Assembly: GCF_002019795.1 (NCBI RefSeq)
Contig: NZ_KV917381.1
Span: 2,229,210 to 2,293,209 of the forward strand
Source of the DNA: Bacillus alkalicellulosilyticus
Lineage (GTDB): Bacteria; Bacillota; Bacilli; Bacillales; Bacillaceae_F
Length of the DNA: 64,000 nucleotides
Direction of reading: 5' to 3'
Of the stretch, positions 8,838-17,345 are shown in pieces. The notes below the pieces were generated by a model. The model worked only from the letters and a program-made list of their open reading frames with translations, was not told the origin of the DNA and searched no databases. Made by a program: the position numbers and the translations under genes. Positions within the stretch are counted from its first letter, which is position 1; each line of letters begins with the position of its first letter.

Positions 8838-9964
8838 TCTTCAATTCCTTTCTGTAATTGATCTAGTTTTTTAGACCATCGTAAAAATTCTTGTTTACTA
8901 AGAGTGTCAGATTGTAGAGCGGTAGTTAAACCCTCTACAAAAAGAGCGATGTCTTTTTTCTTCATTCCTTTCCACTTTCTTTCTAAGTAATCACTTGTTT
9001 CTACCCAAGTGCTCTGGTAAGGAACTCCCCATTTTTCCTGTAATCGTAATTTAATATAATCGGCTTGGATTAGAAGAGAATCATGATATCTTTTTCCTCT
9101 TATAAACCATGCAGCTAATGCTTGAATCGCTTCATCACTGAATCGAACATATTCTTCACGAGCTGTCTTCAATGGACCAAATCGTTTTCCTTGATTCCAG
9201 AGCCAAAAAACGACTACTATCATTCCTTGTAGCATGACAAGGAGGAACCATTGTGGATAAACTGTCATATAGGAAGGAACGTTTTGTGGAGTATGAATGT
9301 ATTCATCAAAAAACACTTCTCCGCTTCCTATCGCTTCATGTAATAATGCTAAATTTAACGGAATATGGTCTTCATCAAGCAACCAGTCATTTGCCATCCA
9401 ATGAGGTGAGTTTGTGACAATAAGTTTTCCGTCACCAATGGTTTCTGAAAACGCAATCGTTCCTAACTCGTCAGATAATATTTCTTGTTGTTGTTCAGAT
9501 AATTCAAAACGAATATAAGACAAAACAATCGCTGAAAAAGAATCTCCATTCTCTTTTACTACAGTACTGACCTCATCGTCACTCGGTTCAATATATGTAG
9601 GAGTTAGCCCAAACATATCGCGTGGGTTTTGACTAAACAACACGATTGTATTTCCTGCTTCCATAAATCGTATATATTCTTTCATGTCCTCTTCGACCGG
9701 TACAAAATGTGGTTCAATCATTAAAAGTAATTGGTCTTTATTCTCCATAGACAAAAGAGTAGGGGGATGATTCCTCCTTTGGACATCAACTCCTTCTCCT
9801 TCTAAGTAGGTATAAATGGCTTTTACCCCAGTAGGAGAAGGTGAGTTAGAGTCATAACTGCTGTAGTGTTTTGGCTGGTTTCCCCCAGTTACGTAGAATA
9901 CAATGAACAATAAAACAATAATGGCAAACCCAATTACCCATTTTTTCGAAAACGTTGTATTCAA
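8834..9964 (-). CDS. DUF4350-domain membrane protein
   Basis: About 376 residues: an N-terminal membrane helix (WVIGFAIIVLLFIVFYVTGG), the DUF4350 domain in the extracytoplasmic part with GVKAIYTYLEGEGVDVQ near the start, a second membrane helix (about 240-260) and a cytoplasmic tail. DUF4350 has a glutamine-amidotransferase-like Rossmann fold in related proteins. I prefer TTG 9964 because GAGAGGGG lies about 11 nt upstream; the alternative TTG at 9994 has no site and its extension is arginine-rich and implausible. It is part of the MoxR-DUF58-DUF4129 operon. Confidence 0.82.
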   Translation of the reverse strand: MNTTFSKKWVIGFAIIVLLFIVFYVTGGNQPKHYSSYDSNSPSPTGVKAIYTYLEGEGVDVQRRNHPPTLLSMENKDQLLLMIEPHFVPVEEDMKEYIRFMEAGNTIVLFSQNPRDMFGLTPTYIEPSDDEVSTVVKENGDSFSAIVLSYIRFELSEQQQEILSDELGTIAFSETIGDGKLIVTNSPHWMANDWLLDEDHIPLNLALLHEAIGSGEVFFDEYIHTPQNVPSYMTVYPQWFLLVMLQGMIVVVFWLWNQGKRFGPLKTAREEYVRFSDEAIQALAAWFIRGKRYHDSLLIQADYIKLRLQEKWGVPYQSTWVETSDYLERKWKGMKKKDIALFVEGLTTALQSDTLSKQEFLRWSKKLDQLQKGIEE

Positions 9965-9971
9965 TCGTACA

Positions 9972-10616
9972 TCATCCCCTCTCCTCCTCGTCAATTTGTT
10001 GTTCGTCTAACCAATTCATAATTTCTGTAGAATATAATGTGTATTGCTCTTGATTCACTTCTTTTTCTCCATACGTTACGCCGTCGAATAAAAGCGCAAA
10101 GCGATAAAAAAGTGCCGCACTGTCTTGATTCACTTTGTTCAGTTCCTCATAATAATCCCAGTTTGTTTTCCATTTTCTTGCTTGTAGCCATTGGATTTCA
10201 TGAAAATGTAATAACAACGCTAAAAATAAATGCCTTGAAGCCACTGTATAATTTTGTTCGTTTTCCTGGTTTTTCGCTTCATTTAAATGACGGATAGATG
10301 TCCATTGAAGCTCATGTTCAGTTTGTAACGGTGTGCTTGCCCTGAATTGCCTTGTTCTTCTTACATTGCGAGCATACATGAAAAAAATATAAAACAATAT
10401 AAAAGTGATAACGATGATTATGACCAATAAAATCAAACCACCGTTTCCTCTACTTGTTTCAACAATAGGAAACCATTCTGCAAACGACTCAGCGAGCCAA
10501 AGTAAAAATCGATCCATCCATTCTTCAATAAAACCTTTAGGTTGATAGTACACCTGATACTCATCTTGTTGTAAAATCTGTTCTATTTTTTCTCTGGCAT
10601 CGGTTGGATTTTCCAT
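9972..10616 (-). CDS. DUF4129-domain membrane protein
   Basis: A 214-residue protein with a short N-terminal region, one central membrane helix (about 59-81, GLILLVIIIVITFILFYIFF) and a C-terminal helical DUF4129 domain (about 125-200) with the family patterns ASRHLFLALLLHFHE and RKWKTNWDYYEEL. DUF4129 is the regular partner of MoxR, DUF58 and transglutaminase-like genes. It starts at ATG 10616 with AGGTGG just upstream and is first or second in the minus-strand operon, behind the membrane protein at 10807. Confidence 0.84.
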   Translation of the reverse strand: MENPTDAREKIEQILQQDEYQVYYQPKGFIEEWMDRFLLWLAESFAEWFPIVETSRGNGGLILLVIIIVITFILFYIFFMYARNVRRTRQFRASTPLQTEHELQWTSIRHLNEAKNQENEQNYTVASRHLFLALLLHFHEIQWLQARKWKTNWDYYEELNKVNQDSAALFYRFALLFDGVTYGEKEVNQEQYTLYSTEIMNWLDEQQIDEEERG

Positions 10617-10632
10617 TTAACCACCTACTTAA

Positions 10633-10800
10633 GGAAAGTCGGCAAAGCCGCCTTGACTAATGCGATGTGCGGAGCCACTGCTTTCTTTTACGGAGTACTT
10701 TAATAAGCGTATTTATTATTAAAGTACTTGCAGTGTGCAGAGCCATCGCCCTTGATTGACCTTTAAAAATAAAAGGAAAGTCGGCAAAGCCGCCTTGACT
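10633..10800. repeat. Structured intergenic repeat, family 2 copy A
   Basis: A 26-bp sequence beginning GGAAAGTCGGCAAAGCCGCC occurs twice in direct orientation (10633-10658 and 10775-10800), each with the hairpin GGC-AAA-GCC. Between them lies a nested palindrome: outer arms GCGATG and CACTGC pair with GCAGTG and CATCGC, and a perfect 13-bp inner stem (10694-10706 with 10716-10728). It lies inside an operon between two minus-strand membrane-protein genes. A related copy occurs at 24797-24925. Confidence 0.75.
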
Positions 10801-10806
10801 GTTATA

Positions 10807-11718
10807 TTAATTTTTTACGTCTTGATAGTCTTCTAGCATTTCAATAATGTCATCTGCGCCTTTTCGACTCTTTAAATCAAAGTAAATGATTGTATAGCCA
10901 ACACTTATAACCATAAAAGTAAATAGGCCAACAAGATTAATAATTAACATATATAGAACACTGTTTCCAAGAAGTAGTCCGAAGAACATTTCGAAAGCTG
11001 CAGAAATACACGTTAAAATAATAGTGAATACAATATAAATACCAATAATCGCCCACACTCGTTTAGATGTTAAATTCCAGCTAAGACTAATCCCTGGTGC
11101 CTTATGGTCTAGGACAACTGAACCAAGATAAAAACTCCACCTAACGAGAAAAAATATAAACACAACAAATGAAATTAAAAACAAGAGTATTCCAAAAATA
11201 ATATGTACGACCGGTTCAACAAAAGGTAACATCACAAACGAAAGAGCATATATTATCCCTGGAACAGCCATTACAAGTAACATAAGTAAAAAATATAGTA
11301 TACTACTTCCAATAATTGGCCAGAATCGAGAGAATGCCAGTTTTATGACGGAAGAAACTGTGTAAGCTTCTTTATTTTTTATGTGATTAATCGCATACAT
11401 AATGGCAGATTGGGCGATTGGGAGAAAAATGAAACTTATCAAACTTAAAAGTCCAATCAGTATCTCAGCAACAAAATTTGTTTGCATTGCACCTTCAACA
11501 AACCCGGAAAAAAGTTGTTCGTACCATACGTCTCCTTCTCCTACTGCTCTAAAGAAACTTGCACCAAAATACAGCTGGACAAGCGCTTGTATCGCATAAA
11601 TCGGTCCTATAATAATTAGTACAATCAGAAAAAAATCTAAAAATCGGGCTTTGCTTAATCGAAAAGTGTGGTCTAAAATTTCCCCAAACGTTTTTGGGGT
11701 AGAAAATCCTTCTTTCAC
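10807..11718 (-). CDS. Polytopic membrane protein (glycerophosphodiester phosphodiesterase membrane-domain-like)
   Basis: A 303-residue protein with six or more hydrophobic segments. The N-terminal block FGEILDHTFRLSKARFLDFF and the central LSWNLTSKRVWAIIGIY block match the general pattern of the GPDPase membrane-domain/DUF975-type families, which have no catalytic residues of their own. It is separated from the DUF4129 gene by the family-2 repeat and may be the first gene of the MoxR operon. Function unknown. Confidence 0.78.
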   Translation of the reverse strand: MKEGFSTPKTFGEILDHTFRLSKARFLDFFLIVLIIIGPIYAIQALVQLYFGASFFRAVGEGDVWYEQLFSGFVEGAMQTNFVAEILIGLLSLISFIFLPIAQSAIMYAINHIKNKEAYTVSSVIKLAFSRFWPIIGSSILYFLLMLLVMAVPGIIYALSFVMLPFVEPVVHIIFGILLFLISFVVFIFFLVRWSFYLGSVVLDHKAPGISLSWNLTSKRVWAIIGIYIVFTIILTCISAAFEMFFGLLLGNSVLYMLIINLVGLFTFMVISVGYTIIYFDLKSRKGADDIIEMLEDYQDVKN

Positions 11719-11814
11719 ATAAAACGCCTCCTAAAATAATAAACTATAATACTCCCTATTTTAGCATTTTTTAGTAATCTTTTGTGGATAAATGACTATC
11801 TTTTCTTAAAAATC

Positions 11815-11857
11815 AAAAATAAGCATGTCTCTTAGGCTCTCCCTAAAGAACATGCTT
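11815..11857 (-). terminator. Rho-independent terminator after desR
   Basis: An imperfect 16-bp hairpin (arms 11821-11836 and 11842-11857, two mismatches) is followed on the minus strand by ATTTTTGATTTTT. It lies 22 nt beyond the desR stop and ends the des-desK-desR unit. Confidence 0.8.
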
Positions 11858-11879
11858 ATGATTTCAGTACAGTCGTTAG

Positions 11880-12479
11880 TCATTTAAACCAACCTTTTTC
11901 TTTAAATCTAGTTATCGCTTCAATACGATTACTAACTTCAAGCTTATCAAGGATAGATGAAATATAATTGCGAACAGTGCCGTTCGTTATAAATAGTTGT
12001 TGGGCAATTTCTTTTGTACTTTTGCCTTCAGACATAAGTAGTAGTACATCACTTTCTCTTTCAGTCAAAGGATTAGCTTCTCCGTACACTTCATCTACCA
12101 ACTCAGGAGCATAAATTCGGCGCCCCTCCATCACTTTCCTAATAGCTCCTGCCAATTCCTCACTCGGACTATCTTTCAACATATAACCATTCACACCAGC
12201 TTTAACAGCTCTTTGAAAATAGCCAGACCGAGCAAAAGTTGTTAAAATAATGACCTTACAACCAGTATCATTAAGTTTTTCTGCAGCATCTAACCCAGTC
12301 ATACCAGGCATTTCTATATCCATAATACATACATCAGGTTTGTGTTCTTCTACTAAACGTACAGCTTCTTCCCCATTATTTGCGCTTCCGACAACGCTCA
12401 TGTCATCTTCTAGATCAATAAGAGCAGCGAGTGCACCCAACAACATTTTTTGGTCTTCTGCAATCACAATTCGAATCAT
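11880..12479 (-). CDS. desR: DesR response regulator of membrane lipid fluidity
   Basis: A 199-residue NarL/LuxR-type response regulator, the same length as B. subtilis DesR. The receiver domain is at about 1-120 with the phospho-acceptor Asp54 in CIMDIEMPG, followed by a LuxR HTH (about 135-195; LTERESDVLLLMSEGKSTKEIA) and the closing segment NRIEAITRFKEKGWFK as in DesR. Phosphorylated DesR activates the desaturase gene on cold shift. It follows desK by 13 nt. Two inverted repeats of the expected operator type lie upstream of des (14811-14858). Confidence 0.95.
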   Translation of the reverse strand: MIRIVIAEDQKMLLGALAALIDLEDDMSVVGSANNGEEAVRLVEEHKPDVCIMDIEMPGMTGLDAAEKLNDTGCKVIILTTFARSGYFQRAVKAGVNGYMLKDSPSEELAGAIRKVMEGRRIYAPELVDEVYGEANPLTERESDVLLLMSEGKSTKEIAQQLFITNGTVRNYISSILDKLEVSNRIEAITRFKEKGWFK

Positions 12480-12492
12480 GTTACCCCTCCTT

Positions 12493-13626
12493 TTATTCCG
12501 GCTTCGTGGAACTGTTCGGTACTGAAATGAGTACGGTTGTACCCTTATCTATGTCTGATTCTATTTCGAGTTGGCCATTGACAAACTCTAATCGTTCTTT
12601 CATCCCTTGAACTCCACTTCCCTTAAGACGGTCAAGCGGTGTTCTAATACCTATCCCATCATCGGAAATTTTGATGGATAGTTTTGTGTCTTGAGGAATT
12701 AGCATAATCGTGCAATGAGAAGCTTTACTATGTTTTACAACATTGGTAACAGCCTCTTTAATACACATGCTAACCACATTTTCTGCAATCAATGACGTAT
12801 GTTGTAGCTTCGGATTTCCTTCTAAAGTAAAATCTATCGAGGCAGCTTTTAAAATTTGTTTAATTCGAAGCATTTCATCTTCAAGTTTTGTCCCTCGCAT
12901 TTGCATAACAATTTCTCGTACTTCTTTTAATGCAATCCGGGCCGTTTTTTGGACATCCTTGATTTCTGTTTTAGCTTTGGCAGGATCTTTTAGAATTAAT
13001 TTCGCGGCTAAATCACTTTTTAAGCCGATTAATGATAGCTTTTGACCAAGAGTATCGTGTAAATCCCTAGAAATTCGTTGTCTTTCCTCTAATTTTACTA
13101 GTTCTGATATTCGCTTGTTGGCGTCTTCTAATTGAACTTGAAGCCGGTCTTCTTTATTTTTATTGTAAGTACTCACCGGCAATAAAATGACGGCGACAAT
13201 ACTTAAAAACACAAAAGGAAGTTGCGTAATAAAAACACGATGTGAGACAAAACCATAATAACTGGTCGTAAACGTTGTTAACAGTAAAATCACATAAAAA
13301 GTAATAAATGCGGCGCGACTTTTCAAGTTACCTATAAAAAAGGCTAAAAATAAAAAGAAATAAATATAACCAAAAAGCAAGCTCATTGCTGCTGATATTG
13401 ATATCTGCACACTGGTCCAAAAATAGACAAGCCATCCTTTAGAGACAAAGGATAGCACGTAGCATATAAAATATACGATTATCATCACAATGCCTATGAC
13501 TATTTGATATGTTGATGTCGAATGGAATACAAAATAAAAAGGGAGGATATAAAACACAATCCATACATACGGACTAAGTCCGGTGCTTTTCCGAAACTTC
13601 TGATTCCATAGTTTAAGATTGTTCAT
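12493..13626 (-). CDS. desK: DesK thermosensor histidine kinase
   Basis: A 377-residue HisKA_3-type kinase. Four to five membrane helices are in residues 18-152, followed by a coiled-coil linker (about 155-185). The phosphorylated His190 is in ISRDLHDTLGQKLSLIGLKS, and the HATPase domain has DDGIGI and GSGVQGMKERL. The family member in B. subtilis senses membrane thickness or order and switches between kinase and phosphatase. It sits between des and desR in the same order as in B. subtilis, 43 nt after des. Confidence 0.94.
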   Translation of the reverse strand: MNNLKLWNQKFRKSTGLSPYVWIVFYILPFYFVFHSTSTYQIVIGIVMIIVYFICYVLSFVSKGWLVYFWTSVQISISAAMSLLFGYIYFFLFLAFFIGNLKSRAAFITFYVILLLTTFTTSYYGFVSHRVFITQLPFVFLSIVAVILLPVSTYNKNKEDRLQVQLEDANKRISELVKLEERQRISRDLHDTLGQKLSLIGLKSDLAAKLILKDPAKAKTEIKDVQKTARIALKEVREIVMQMRGTKLEDEMLRIKQILKAASIDFTLEGNPKLQHTSLIAENVVSMCIKEAVTNVVKHSKASHCTIMLIPQDTKLSIKISDDGIGIRTPLDRLKGSGVQGMKERLEFVNGQLEIESDIDKGTTVLISVPNSSTKPE

Positions 13627-13669
13627 AGTCCTCTCCCTTTTTGGTATTTTTTATCATTATATCATAATA

Positions 13670-14713
13670 TTAGTTTACTTTTCGTAATAAATCTGGAACT
13701 TTTTCACCTTCAGCTCGTTGTAATGATGCTTTCACATCTTTAAACGTAACAAACCTTTTTCCATGCTCATCCCAAAGCTTAAAGCGAAGTGATTTAATAC
13801 TTGTGCGTAATGTAATTGTTGTTGCTTTTTGTAATGGTGGTGTCGAATTATGAGCTTCTTCTAAATTATAATTAGGAACTCTTGGACTTAGGTGATGAAC
13901 ATGATGGAATCCGATATTACCAGATAACCATTGTAACAATTTCGGTAGTTTATAATAAGAACTTCCTTCAACTGCCGCTTGCACATAGTTCCATTCCTCT
14001 TCATTTTCAAAATAAGAATCCTCAAATTGATGCTGTACATAAAATAACCAAATTCCAAATAAAGCTGACATAAATGCAATTGGCCCTTGAATTAATAGGA
14101 ATGCTTGCCAACCGATTGCCCAACATAACGAAGCATACAGAGCAACAATTAAAATATTTGTAATATACGTATTTATTCTTTCTGGACGTCTTGCTGCTCT
14201 TCGATTAAAACGATATTCAATTAAAAATACACCAATTGGACCAAGACCAAACATTACAAAAGGATTACGATAAAAGCGGTACCCGATTTTTTTCCAAACA
14301 GATGCTTCATCATATTCTTTAACTGTTAATATCCACATATCACCTACACCACGTTTATCAAGATTACTACTTGTCGCATGGTGAATAGAATGCGTTTGCT
14401 TCCATTGTTGATAAGGTACTAATGTTAATACACCGATAAGCGTGCCGACAATGTCGTTTGCTCTTTTGCTCTTAAAGAATGATGAATGTGTGCAATCATG
14501 CATGATAATAAATGAGCGTACGAGAAAACCAGATGCGACTACTAATATAGGAAATGTCAACCAATATGAAACAGAAAGGCTAAGGTATCCGATATACCAT
14601 AAAGCAAATAACGGACCTAATGTGTTCACCATTTGCATTATACTTTTTTTCATGTTAGATTGCTCGAATGGAGCAACTTCTTTTTTTAATTGCTTAATTT
14701 TAGGTACTGACAT
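13670..14713 (-). CDS. des: Acyl-lipid delta-5 fatty-acid desaturase
   Basis: A 347-residue membrane di-iron desaturase that introduces a double bond into acyl chains of membrane phospholipids during cold adaptation. The histidine boxes are IMHDCTHSSFF, HSIHHATSSN and FHHVHHLSP, with four membrane segments between them. The blocks NLDKRGVGD, VQAAVEGSSYYKLPKLLQWL and VPNYNLEEAHN are essentially those of B. subtilis Des. I prefer the second of two adjacent ATGs (14713), which gives 7-nt spacing from AAAGGGG. It is the first gene of des-desK-desR. Confidence 0.94.
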   Translation of the reverse strand: MSVPKIKQLKKEVAPFEQSNMKKSIMQMVNTLGPLFALWYIGYLSLSVSYWLTFPILVVASGFLVRSFIIMHDCTHSSFFKSKRANDIVGTLIGVLTLVPYQQWKQTHSIHHATSSNLDKRGVGDMWILTVKEYDEASVWKKIGYRFYRNPFVMFGLGPIGVFLIEYRFNRRAARRPERINTYITNILIVALYASLCWAIGWQAFLLIQGPIAFMSALFGIWLFYVQHQFEDSYFENEEEWNYVQAAVEGSSYYKLPKLLQWLSGNIGFHHVHHLSPRVPNYNLEEAHNSTPPLQKATTITLRTSIKSLRFKLWDEHGKRFVTFKDVKASLQRAEGEKVPDLLRKVN

Positions 14714-14792
14714 CATAAAACCCCTTTCAAATGTAAAGCTTAGTAAGTTATGATTTGACTTATTATTTTAATGTTAAATTGTTACTATCATT

Positions 14793-14858
14793 ATTATAAG
14801 AAGTTTTGGTATGACATTTAAGTCATAAACGTCAATTCAAACGTATGACAAATGTCAT
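14793..14858 (-). promoter_or_regulatory. des promoter with two DesR-type inverted repeats
   Basis: Minus-strand -10 TATAAT is at 14793-14798 with a poor -35 (TTAAAT, 17-bp spacing) as expected for an activator-dependent promoter. Directly upstream lie two inverted repeats: ATGAC-N6-GTCAT at 14811-14826, overlapping the -35, and ATGACA-AA-TGTCAT at 14845-14858. Tandem DesR~P sites just upstream of -35 are known for B. subtilis des. Their centres are 33 bp apart, about three helical turns. Confidence 0.75.
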
Positions 14859-14960
14859 ATAGGACAAACAACCAGTTCCAACAAAAAGCTGGTAAAACAA
14901 CGGTTATACGATAAATATTAAATTCTAGTAGCAATACATTAGAATTTTGTAATACAATAC

Positions 14961-15000
14961 AAAAAAAACTGATGAGACGATACTCTCACCAGGTTTTTTT
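14961..15000 (-). terminator. Terminator of the tRNA-like gene (bidirectional hairpin)
   Basis: The hairpin CTGGTGAGA / TCTCATCAG with a short loop is flanked by A and T runs on both sides, so it can stop transcription both ways. On the minus strand it ends in TTTTTTTT and lies 8 nt beyond the 3' end of the tRNA-like gene. Confidence 0.8.
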
Positions 15001-15008
15001 TCGTTGGA

Positions 15009-15096
15009 TGGACTTGGCGGGGCTTGAACCCGCAAAATGCACAATAATTAACCCAATGTAACCACTGGCTGCTCTATCCCTTTGAGCTACAAGTCC
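15009..15096 (-). ncRNA. tRNA-like RNA with aberrant anticodon/variable region
   Basis: An 88-nt minus-strand gene with most of a tRNA. The acceptor stem is a perfect 7 bp (GGACTTG/CAAGTCC, discriminator A), the D arm GCTC-AAAGGGATA-GAGC and the T arm GCGGG-TTCAAGC-CCCGC with a canonical T loop. The 36 nt between D and T arms cannot form a normal 5-bp/7-nt anticodon arm with a short variable loop: the best stem is CCAGT/ATTGG closing a 6-nt loop, followed by about 18 A/T-rich nt. CCA is not encoded. It lies 67 nt behind dbpA and before its own terminator. It is reminiscent of the pseudo-tRNA called tRNA-Other in Bacillus cereus; identity is an inference. Confidence 0.72.
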
Positions 15097-15163
15097 ATAT
15101 GTAAAAGCATTACATAGTAAGTATGTCTCCAACTATTCTTTTTATTCCAACCAAACATTTTTT

Positions 15164-16609
15164 TTACTCTTTCGCTTGATATACTTTCAGTTGTTTTCCT
15201 TTAATTGTAGTTGTTTTCATTTTTTCTAGAACATGTATGCCTTTGCCATTTAGAATATCAACAAAAGTACTGTTCTCTTGTATCGTAATGATGCCAATGT
15301 CATCTGCGGTTACCCCTGGTAGCTTTGAAAGAGTACCAACAAAATCAACTGCTCTTAATTTCTTCTTCTTACCACCATTAAAATAAAGCTTCATAATTCC
15401 CTCATTAACCTGGTCCTTTTTATCATTTTTTAACGGTGGCCGTTTTATACGTTTTTTTTCAAAAGCATCCTTTGCCCTTATGACCTCGTCATGAGGCGGT
15501 GGTGTTCCCCTAGGTATAGTATATCCAAGTAATTGTTCGGTTTCCTTTAGATATTTTTCATCACTCGGAGTTAAAAAAGTAATTGCTTTTCCGTTTTTAC
15601 CTGCTCGTCCCGTTCTTCCTGTGCGATGAACATAGCTTTCTTTTTCATATGGGAAATCATAATTTATGACATGTGAAATATCTGCAATATCAATCCCCCT
15701 TGCAGCAACATTGGTAGCAATTAAATAACGAAATTGTCCTTTTCGAAAATCATTCATAACTGAAAATCGGTCTTCCTGTTTCATGCCACCATGTATTTTC
15801 TCGCATGGATAGTTCGCTTTTTTTAATTTTCGATAAAGATTATCAACTTCTTCTTGTGTCCCACAAAAAATGATACAGCTATCAGGATTCTCCACAATCG
15901 TAACATCAAGTAACAAATTAAATTTATTAGCCTCGTTAACCTCAAGAAGAACATGCTCAATTTTACCAACAGTTGTTTTTGATGTTTGAATCTCAATTGC
16001 CTCATGGTTGCTCATGTATTTTTTACTTAACTTCTCAATGTCTTCCGGAAGGGTAGCTGAAAAAAGCATCGTCACCCGTTCACGTGGAAGTTCGTTAATA
16101 ATTGCTTCTACTTGGTCAATAAATCCCATGTTTAGCATATCATCCGCTTCATCAATGACAAGATATTTAATCTTATCAAAAACTAATGTACCTTTTTGGA
16201 TATGGTCTAGTATCCGACCAGGGGTACCAACGACGATGTGATTTTTCTGTTTTAGTTCAATTTTTTGTCGTTCAAACGATTGTTTACCAAAGATAGCAAT
16301 TGCTTTCATACGTTTAAATCTACCGATATTTAAAATGTCTTCTTTGACTTGAACCGCTAATTCCCTTGTAGGTGTTAACACCAACGCTTGTGGTCTATTT
16401 TCATCCCACTCGCAAAGTTGACATAACGGAATCCCGAATGCGGCCGTTTTACCACTTCCAGTTTTTGATTTAACGACTACATCTTTCTTAGTTAACACAA
16501 TTGGAATGACTTTTTCTTGGACTTCAGTTGGACGATCGTACTTTAACTGTTCTAATGCCCGTAGTATACCATCGTTTAATGAAAAGCTTTTAAACCCATC
16601 TTGTTTCAT
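15164..16609 (-). CDS. dbpA: DEAD-box RNA helicase DbpA/YxiN
   Basis: A 481-residue DEAD-box helicase whose family remodels the 23S rRNA hairpin-92 region during 50S assembly. Motif I is SKTGSGKT, motif [11 protein letters not shown], motif III SAT, motif [12 protein letters not shown] and motif [12 protein letters not shown]. The C-terminal RNA-binding domain (about 405-480) with [19 protein letters not shown] is diagnostic for DbpA/YxiN. I chose ATG 16609 because GAGGG lies about 8 nt upstream, whereas the in-frame ATG at 16624 has none. It is followed on the same strand by the tRNA-like gene with no terminator between. Confidence 0.93.
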   Translation of the reverse strand: MKQDGFKSFSLNDGILRALEQLKYDRPTEVQEKVIPIVLTKKDVVVKSKTGSGKTAAFGIPLCQLCEWDENRPQALVLTPTRELAVQVKEDILNIGRFKRMKAIAIFGKQSFERQKIELKQKNHIVVGTPGRILDHIQKGTLVFDKIKYLVIDEADDMLNMGFIDQVEAIINELPRERVTMLFSATLPEDIEKLSKKYMSNHEAIEIQTSKTTVGKIEHVLLEVNEANKFNLLLDVTIVENPDSCIIFCGTQEEVDNLYRKLKKANYPCEKIHGGMKQEDRFSVMNDFRKGQFRYLIATNVAARGIDIADISHVINYDFPYEKESYVHRTGRTGRAGKNGKAITFLTPSDEKYLKETEQLLGYTIPRGTPPPHDEVIRAKDAFEKKRIKRPPLKNDKKDQVNEGIMKLYFNGGKKKKLRAVDFVGTLSKLPGVTADDIGIITIQENSTFVDILNGKGIHVLEKMKTTTIKGKQLKVYQAKE

Positions 16610-16651
16610 AGTAGAGACCCTCATTTGTTTTTCTTTTTATTGTACCCATAG

Positions 16652-16686
16652 AAAAAAGCCTACAATCCTCATTAGGGTGTAGGCTT
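16652..16686 (-). terminator. Terminator after the YceI-family gene
   Basis: An imperfect hairpin with AAGCCTACA / TGTAGGCTT arms is followed on the minus strand by TTTTTTC, 8 nt past the stop at 16695. Confidence 0.8.
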
Positions 16687-16694
16687 TGTTTTTC

Positions 16695-17222
16695 TTATTC
16701 TACTACAAATTCAAAGTTTGCACTTAATTTAACATCTTTCCCAACTAATACGCCACCTGTTTCAAGAGCAGCGTTCCAAGTTAAGCCGTATTTCTCACGG
16801 TTTAGTTTTCCTTCTACATCAAATCCAGCAACTGTGCTTCCATCCATAGGATTTTTGGATGTGCCGTTAAATTCAATCGCGAATGTTTCAGAGTTCGTTA
16901 CACCTTTAATTGTAACATCAGCTGTCATTTCAAACTCATCATCAGATACTTTTTTAATTGATGTGCTTTCGATTTTAATTGTGTTATAGTTCTCTACATC
17001 AAAAAAGTCCCCTGAACGTAAATGCCCATCTCTGTCATCGTTATTTGTGTTAATGGAAGCTGGGTCAACATTTACTGTTACTTGAAGCCCTTCTGGATTA
17101 TTGATGTCTCCTACCACGTTTACATCGAAGTCTTGGAATTCACCTTTTGCTTTAGAAACCATCATATGTTTTACTGAAAAATTTACCCCACTGTGTACTT
17201 TGTCTAATTTGAATGTTGTCAT
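16695..17222 (-). CDS. YceI-family lipocalin-like protein (cytosolic)
   Basis: A 175-residue YceI-domain protein with an eight-stranded beta-barrel that binds long-chain isoprenoids or amphiphiles in characterised homologues. Family features are FKLDKVHSGVNFSVKHMM at the start, GHLRSGDFFDVENYNTI in the middle and LNREKYGLTWNAALETGG near the end. There is no signal peptide, unlike the periplasmic E. coli protein. AGGAGG lies about 9 nt before ATG 17222. It is monocistronic between its own terminator and a promoter covered by two operator half-palindromes (17301-17336). Confidence 0.92.
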   Translation of the reverse strand: MTTFKLDKVHSGVNFSVKHMMVSKAKGEFQDFDVNVVGDINNPEGLQVTVNVDPASINTNNDDRDGHLRSGDFFDVENYNTIKIESTSIKKVSDDEFEMTADVTIKGVTNSETFAIEFNGTSKNPMDGSTVAGFDVEGKLNREKYGLTWNAALETGGVLVGKDVKLSANFEFVVE

Positions 17223-17284
17223 TTTTACTTTCTCCTCCTACGTTTTCCTAATTTCTTTTTGTCATTGTCTTGATTACATTTCTT

Positions 17285-17336
17285 ACTATAAACTATATTT
17301 ATCTTAAATTCAAGATATTTATTTTGAATTTAAGAT
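17285..17336 (-). promoter_or_regulatory. YceI promoter with double MarR-type operator
   Basis: The minus-strand promoter has -35 TTGAAT (17308-17313), a 17-bp spacer and -10 TATAGT (17285-17290). Two 16-bp near-palindromes of the type ATCTTGAATTTAAGAT lie at 17301-17316 (covering the -35) and 17321-17336, with centres 20 bp apart, on the same face of the helix. Boxes of this form are typical for MarR-type (MhqR-like) repressors that respond to quinones or aromatic compounds; the repressor gene is not in the window. Confidence 0.68.
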
Positions 17337-17345
17337 GTTTTTTTA

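Noticed and set aside
9964-9994. TTG 9994 as the DUF4350 start
   Set aside because: The extension is TRRRGDDVR from the ribosome-binding-site sequence itself, and no site lies upstream.
15009-15096. Ordinary tRNA-Asn, tRNA-Thr or tRNA-His
   Set aside because: Each possible anticodon placement requires mismatches in the anticodon stem or a non-U33 loop, and the spacer to the T arm is too long for a short variable loop; I kept it as a tRNA-like RNA.
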